DNA of 64,000 nucleotides from JALZMG01 sp963739975. Its GTDB lineage: Bacteria; Actinomycetota; Acidimicrobiia; Acidimicrobiales; Ilumatobacteraceae. A program made the position numbers and the translations under genes. The notes beneath the pieces are model-generated. The model had not been told where the DNA came from. It saw only the letters and a program-made list of their open reading frames with translations, and ran no database searches. Location: the NCBI GenBank assembly GCA_963739975.1, contig CAVUCK010000022.1, positions 186,001 to 250,000 of the forward strand, given 5' to 3'. This document shows positions 61,406 to 64,000 of the stretch, one piece after another (position 1 is the first letter of the stretch; every line of letters starts with the position of its first letter).

Positions 61406-62292
61406 CCGAGGACCGTTTCCCGGTGCGCGTCGGCGTCCTGATCCTGCCTGACCAGCCGTGGCGCGTCGCCGCGGCGACGTGGAAGCGGGCCGAGGAGCTC
61501 GGATTCGCCCACGCCTGGACGTACGACCATCTCACCTGGCGAGCTCACCGCGACCGCCCATGGTTCGGCGCAATCCCGACGTTGGGCGCCGCCGCAGCCG
61601 CCACGACGAGGATCAGGCTCGGCACGCTCGTGGCGTCGGCGACCTTCCGGCATCCCGTCCCGTTTACCAAGGACATGGTCACATTGGACGACATCTCGAA
61701 TGGACGTCTCAACGTGGGAATCGGCGCCGGCGCGCCCGGCTGGGACACCACCATGCTCGGCCAGGCGCAGTGGACGCAGGCGGAACGCACCGACCGGTTC
61801 GCGGAGTTCGTCGCGCTCACCGACCTGTTGCTGCGCAAGCCCGTCGTCAGCTTCGACGGGCGGTACTACACAGCGGTCGAGGCTCGAACGTACCCGGGCT
61901 GCGTGCAGCGACCACGCGCTCCGCTGGCGATCGCCGCGAGCCAGCCGCGCGGCATGAAGATCGCTGCCGACCACGGCAACATCTGGGTCACCACCGGTAG
62001 CCGCATCAGCCCCGACCGAGTCGCTCCGGCAGCTGGCGCACAGCAGGTCCGGGCACAGATCGAGGCCCTCGAGGGGGTCTGCATCTCAGCCGGTCGAGAC
62101 CCGAGTGACATCGACCGGTTGGTTGTCACCGGACCGACCCTCGACAGCGGCCTCTCCTCACCCGAGGAATTCGCCGACGCCGCTGGGCGCTACCACGAGG
62201 CCGGCGTCACCGACCTCGTCGTCCACTGGCCACGGCCCGACGAGCCCTATCGGGCTGACCTGGCGACCTTCGAACGGATCTTTGGCAGTTGA
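61402..62292 (+). CDS. LLM-class (luciferase-like, probably F420-dependent) oxidoreductase
   Basis: A 296-residue TIM-barrel flavin or F420 enzyme. WKRAEELGFAHAWTYDHLTW and RIRLGTLVASATFRHPVPFTKDMVTLDDISNGRLNVGIGAG form the cofactor-binding face; the latter is the most diagnostic block. F420 use is inferred from the actinobacterial subfamily, not shown. Last gene of the plus-strand run that starts at 57059. Confidence 0.9.
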   Translation: MTEDRFPVRVGVLILPDQPWRVAAATWKRAEELGFAHAWTYDHLTWRAHRDRPWFGAIPTLGAAAAATTRIRLGTLVASATFRHPVPFTKDMVTLDDISNGRLNVGIGAGAPGWDTTMLGQAQWTQAERTDRFAEFVALTDLLLRKPVVSFDGRYYTAVEARTYPGCVQRPRAPLAIAASQPRGMKIAADHGNIWVTTGSRISPDRVAPAAGAQQVRAQIEALEGVCISAGRDPSDIDRLVVTGPTLDSGLSSPEEFADAAGRYHEAGVTDLVVHWPRPDEPYRADLATFERIFGS

Positions 62293-62377
62293 ACGTGCGA
62301 CGCCCCAGGGTCGAGATGCACGACGTCGACGGTTTCGTCCCGTGGTTGCGATCACCGCATCGGCGACGTTGAACGGC

Positions 62378-62908
62378 TCACCCCTCCGGCACCCACCTCG
62401 TGAGGTCGCGCCAACTGAGGGCACGATGCGGCGTCATCCCACCCAATTGGGTCGGCGCGGGATGGCCGAGGCAGATGATCAGCTCGGGGCTCCATCCCGC
62501 CGGCAGGTCCAGCACCACCGTGACGGCGGCACGGCTGAAGGAGCTCACCGGTCCGGCGCCGACACCGAGGGCGTGGGCGGCGAGCATCATCGTGGCCGTG
62601 GCCGTCCCGACGTCGATGAACGGGCCGGTGGCTGCAGGCCGGAACCCGTAGTCGGCGGCGGCGGCCCGGTCGATGCACACCGTGATCGCCGCCGTCGGCC
62701 GCTGGATCATCCCCGGCGCGACCATCCGCAGTACTCGCAGCGTCCCCGGATGGTCCGTGGCCACGAAGCGTTGGAGGTGCCGGTTCCCGGCCGTCGAGGC
62801 CCACCGACCGGCATCGAGGATCGCTTCGATCGTCGACCGGGCCAACGGCTCGGCGGTGAGCGCCCGGATCACGCGGCGGCTGCGGATGGCGGCGAGCACA
62901 GGGTCCAT
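62378..62908 (-). CDS. nitroreductase-family flavoprotein
   Basis: A 176-residue FMN protein opening MDPVLAAIRSRRVIRALTAEPL, with the FMN-phosphate arginines in SRRVIR, and ILDAGRWASTAGNRHLQRF and the C-terminal LIICLGHPAP strand. Short for the family (usually 190-220), with a reduced middle. The ATG overlaps the stop of the DUF6092-like gene (TGATG). Confidence 0.87.
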   Translation of the reverse strand: MDPVLAAIRSRRVIRALTAEPLARSTIEAILDAGRWASTAGNRHLQRFVATDHPGTLRVLRMVAPGMIQRPTAAITVCIDRAAAADYGFRPAATGPFIDVGTATATMMLAAHALGVGAGPVSSFSRAAVTVVLDLPAGWSPELIICLGHPAPTQLGGMTPHRALSWRDLTRWVPEG

Positions 62909-63231
62909 CACGTGGGCTCCTCGCCGGCGGCGAACCGCGCCGTGAGGTGCTCGGCGAGCGCCCGGCACATGCCATCGAGCCGGGCGACGTACTCGTCGCG
63001 ATCGTCGCGGGGGACGGCCACCGGCGGCAGCTGCCCGAGCGGGCCGGTGACCAGTTCGCTCGTCGCCGCCGACGAGCGGGCGCTGATCATCACGCCGAGC
63101 CGCTGGGCCGCGGTCAGCAATCGCATCGGGCCGTACTCCGCCGCTTCGTCGACCTGCGTGCGAGCCGCGGTCACGAGGTAGGCCAGGAGCTCCAACGCGT
63201 CGTCCTCGTCCAGGACCCAGGCACTCGCCAT
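62908..63231 (-). CDS. DUF6092-like protein
   Basis: A 107-residue alpha-helical protein opening MASAWVLDEDDALELLAYLVTAARTQVDEAAEYGPMRLL. I believe this is the DUF6092 family, from memory and without a search. Upstream of, and overlapping, the nitroreductase gene; a weak CAGGAT hexamer lies six bases before the ATG. Role unknown. Confidence 0.75.
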   Translation of the reverse strand: MASAWVLDEDDALELLAYLVTAARTQVDEAAEYGPMRLLTAAQRLGVMISARSSAATSELVTGPLGQLPPVAVPRDDRDEYVARLDGMCRALAEHLTARFAAGEEPT

Positions 63232-63250
63232 GGCCCCATCCTGCTCGCGG

Positions 63251-64000
63251 TCAGGCAGGACGGCGGTACGGACGCAGGCCGTCGGCGGGGATGGTGCCCA
63301 GGCGTCCGGCGTTGAAGTCCTCCACGGCCTGGGCCAGCTCGGCCCTGGTGTTCATGACGAACGGGCCGTAGGCGGCGACCGGCTGGCGGATCGGTCGCCC
63401 GCCGAGGAGGAGCACGTCCAGCGGATCGCCGCCGGCGGCAGGACCGTCGACGGTCAACGTGTCCCCGCCGCCACCGGCCTCGAACACCGCCAGCTGCCCG
63501 GTTTCGACCGGGCGGCGCTCGGCGCCGACGGAGCCGTCGCCCCCCAGCACGTAGGCCAGCGCGTTGAAGTCCGCCCGCCACGGCACCTCGAGCCGGGCGC
63601 CGGGCGCGACCGTGGCGTGGGCGACGACGATCGGCGTGTGCGTCGATCCCGGGCCGGCGAAACCGCCGACGTCGCCGGCGATCAAGCGCAAGAGGGCCCC
63701 GCCGTCCGGCGACGACACCAACGTCACACGGTCGGCGTCGAGGTTCTGGTACCGAGGCGCGGTCATCTTGTCCTCGGGCGGGAGGTTGACCCACAGCTGG
63801 ATGCCGTGGAACAGACCGCCGCTGATCACCAGCTCTTCGGGCGGCGTCTCGATGTGCAGGATCCCACTGCCCGCCGTCATCCACTGCGTGGCGCCGTCGG
63901 CGATGACGCCGCCGCCGCCGTGGGAGTCCTGGTGCAGGAACGTCCCGTCCATGATGTACGTCACGGTCTCGAAGCCGCGATGGGGGTGCCAGTCGGTGCC
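63251..64000 (-). CDS. pirin-family protein, 5' end cut by window edge
   Basis: About 249 visible residues of a bicupin. The first visible residues, WHPHRGFETVTYIMDG, are the pirin metal-binding cupin strand (the HxH pair), followed by GATQWMTAGSGILHIETPPEE and the second cupin, ending GTIPADGLRPYRRPA. Pirins bind iron and have been given quercetinase or regulatory roles. Roughly 40-50 N-terminal residues should lie beyond base 64000. Confidence 0.92.
   Translation of the reverse strand, partial: GTDWHPHRGFETVTYIMDGTFLHQDSHGGGGVIADGATQWMTAGSGILHIETPPEELVISGGLFHGIQLWVNLPPEDKMTAPRYQNLDADRVTLVSSPDGGALLRLIAGDVGGFAGPGSTHTPIVVAHATVAPGARLEVPWRADFNALAYVLGGDGSVGAERRPVETGQLAVFEAGGGGDTLTVDGPAAGGDPLDVLLLGGRPIRQPVAAYGPFVMNTRAELAQAVEDFNAGRLGTIPADGLRPYRRPA

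Overview
The window is a very GC-rich, gene-dense piece of an actinobacterial chromosome. A mycofactocin cassette, two nicotinoprotein-type (NDMA-dependent) alcohol dehydrogenases, an LLM/F420-type oxidoreductase, HrcA/CIRCE control of groESL, a Gram-positive LexA box and largely leaderless starts all fit Actinomycetota. My best guess within the phylum is Acidimicrobiia (Ilumatobacter-like), but that is inference and no rRNA gene is present to test it. I found no tRNA, rRNA, CRISPR array, insertion sequence or prophage.

Layout. 1-5 kb: alcohol dehydrogenase (cut by the left edge), a secreted protein, and a siroheme/assimilatory reductase block (precorrin-2 dehydrogenase divergent from nitrite/sulfite reductase plus uroporphyrinogen-III methyltransferase) around a palindromic operator. 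5-11.4 kb: PhyH-family dioxygenase, HelD-like helicase, and an asymmetric heterodimeric ABC exporter. 11.5-16.4 kb: mftA-mftB-mftC, a mycofactocin-type OYE/FadH oxidoreductase, and a convergent FAD oxidoreductase. 16.5-23.8 kb: D,D-carboxypeptidase lipoprotein, secreted proteins, PPOX-like protein, ECF sigma with a coupled VOC protein, phosphotransferase, SOS-controlled dinB, and NlpC/P60 hydrolase. 24-32.4 kb: guaA (broken by indels), aromatic amino acid decarboxylase, a giant RTX-like secreted protein with three nearly identical 768-bp repeats, NUDIX hydrolase. 32.5-47.5 kb: housekeeping: groESL, maf, mpaB-like, rhomboid-like, dus, then a same-strand run glmS-like, acpS, nnrD, alr, tsaE, tsaB, rimI, tsaD. 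47.5-64 kb: catabolic and redox genes: EthD, trypsin-like protease, two Baeyer-Villiger monooxygenases around a second NDMA-type alcohol dehydrogenase, VOC, SRPBCC, SMP-30, methyltransferase, acyl-CoA synthetase, Gfo/Idh, LLM oxidoreductase, nitroreductase and pirin.

Functional links. MftA/B/C build the peptide-derived redox cofactor mycofactocin. The two NDMA-type dehydrogenases at 1-1106 and 51393-52544 belong to the family that depends on it. An ABC exporter is divergent from mftA across 149 bp.

Two window-wide patterns stand out. First, many genes have a TANNNT hexamer 6-10 bases before the start codon and no Shine-Dalgarno, which implies leaderless mRNAs; I used this to choose starts. 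Second, most intergenic gaps hold long, nearly perfect inverted repeats belonging to several sequence families that recur in the window, often touching a stop codon.

Caution: four genes (nitrite/sulfite reductase, PPOX-like, guaA, trypsin-like protease) carry single-base frame breaks, seven in all. Because guaA is normally indispensable, uncorrected sequencing indels are the simplest explanation.
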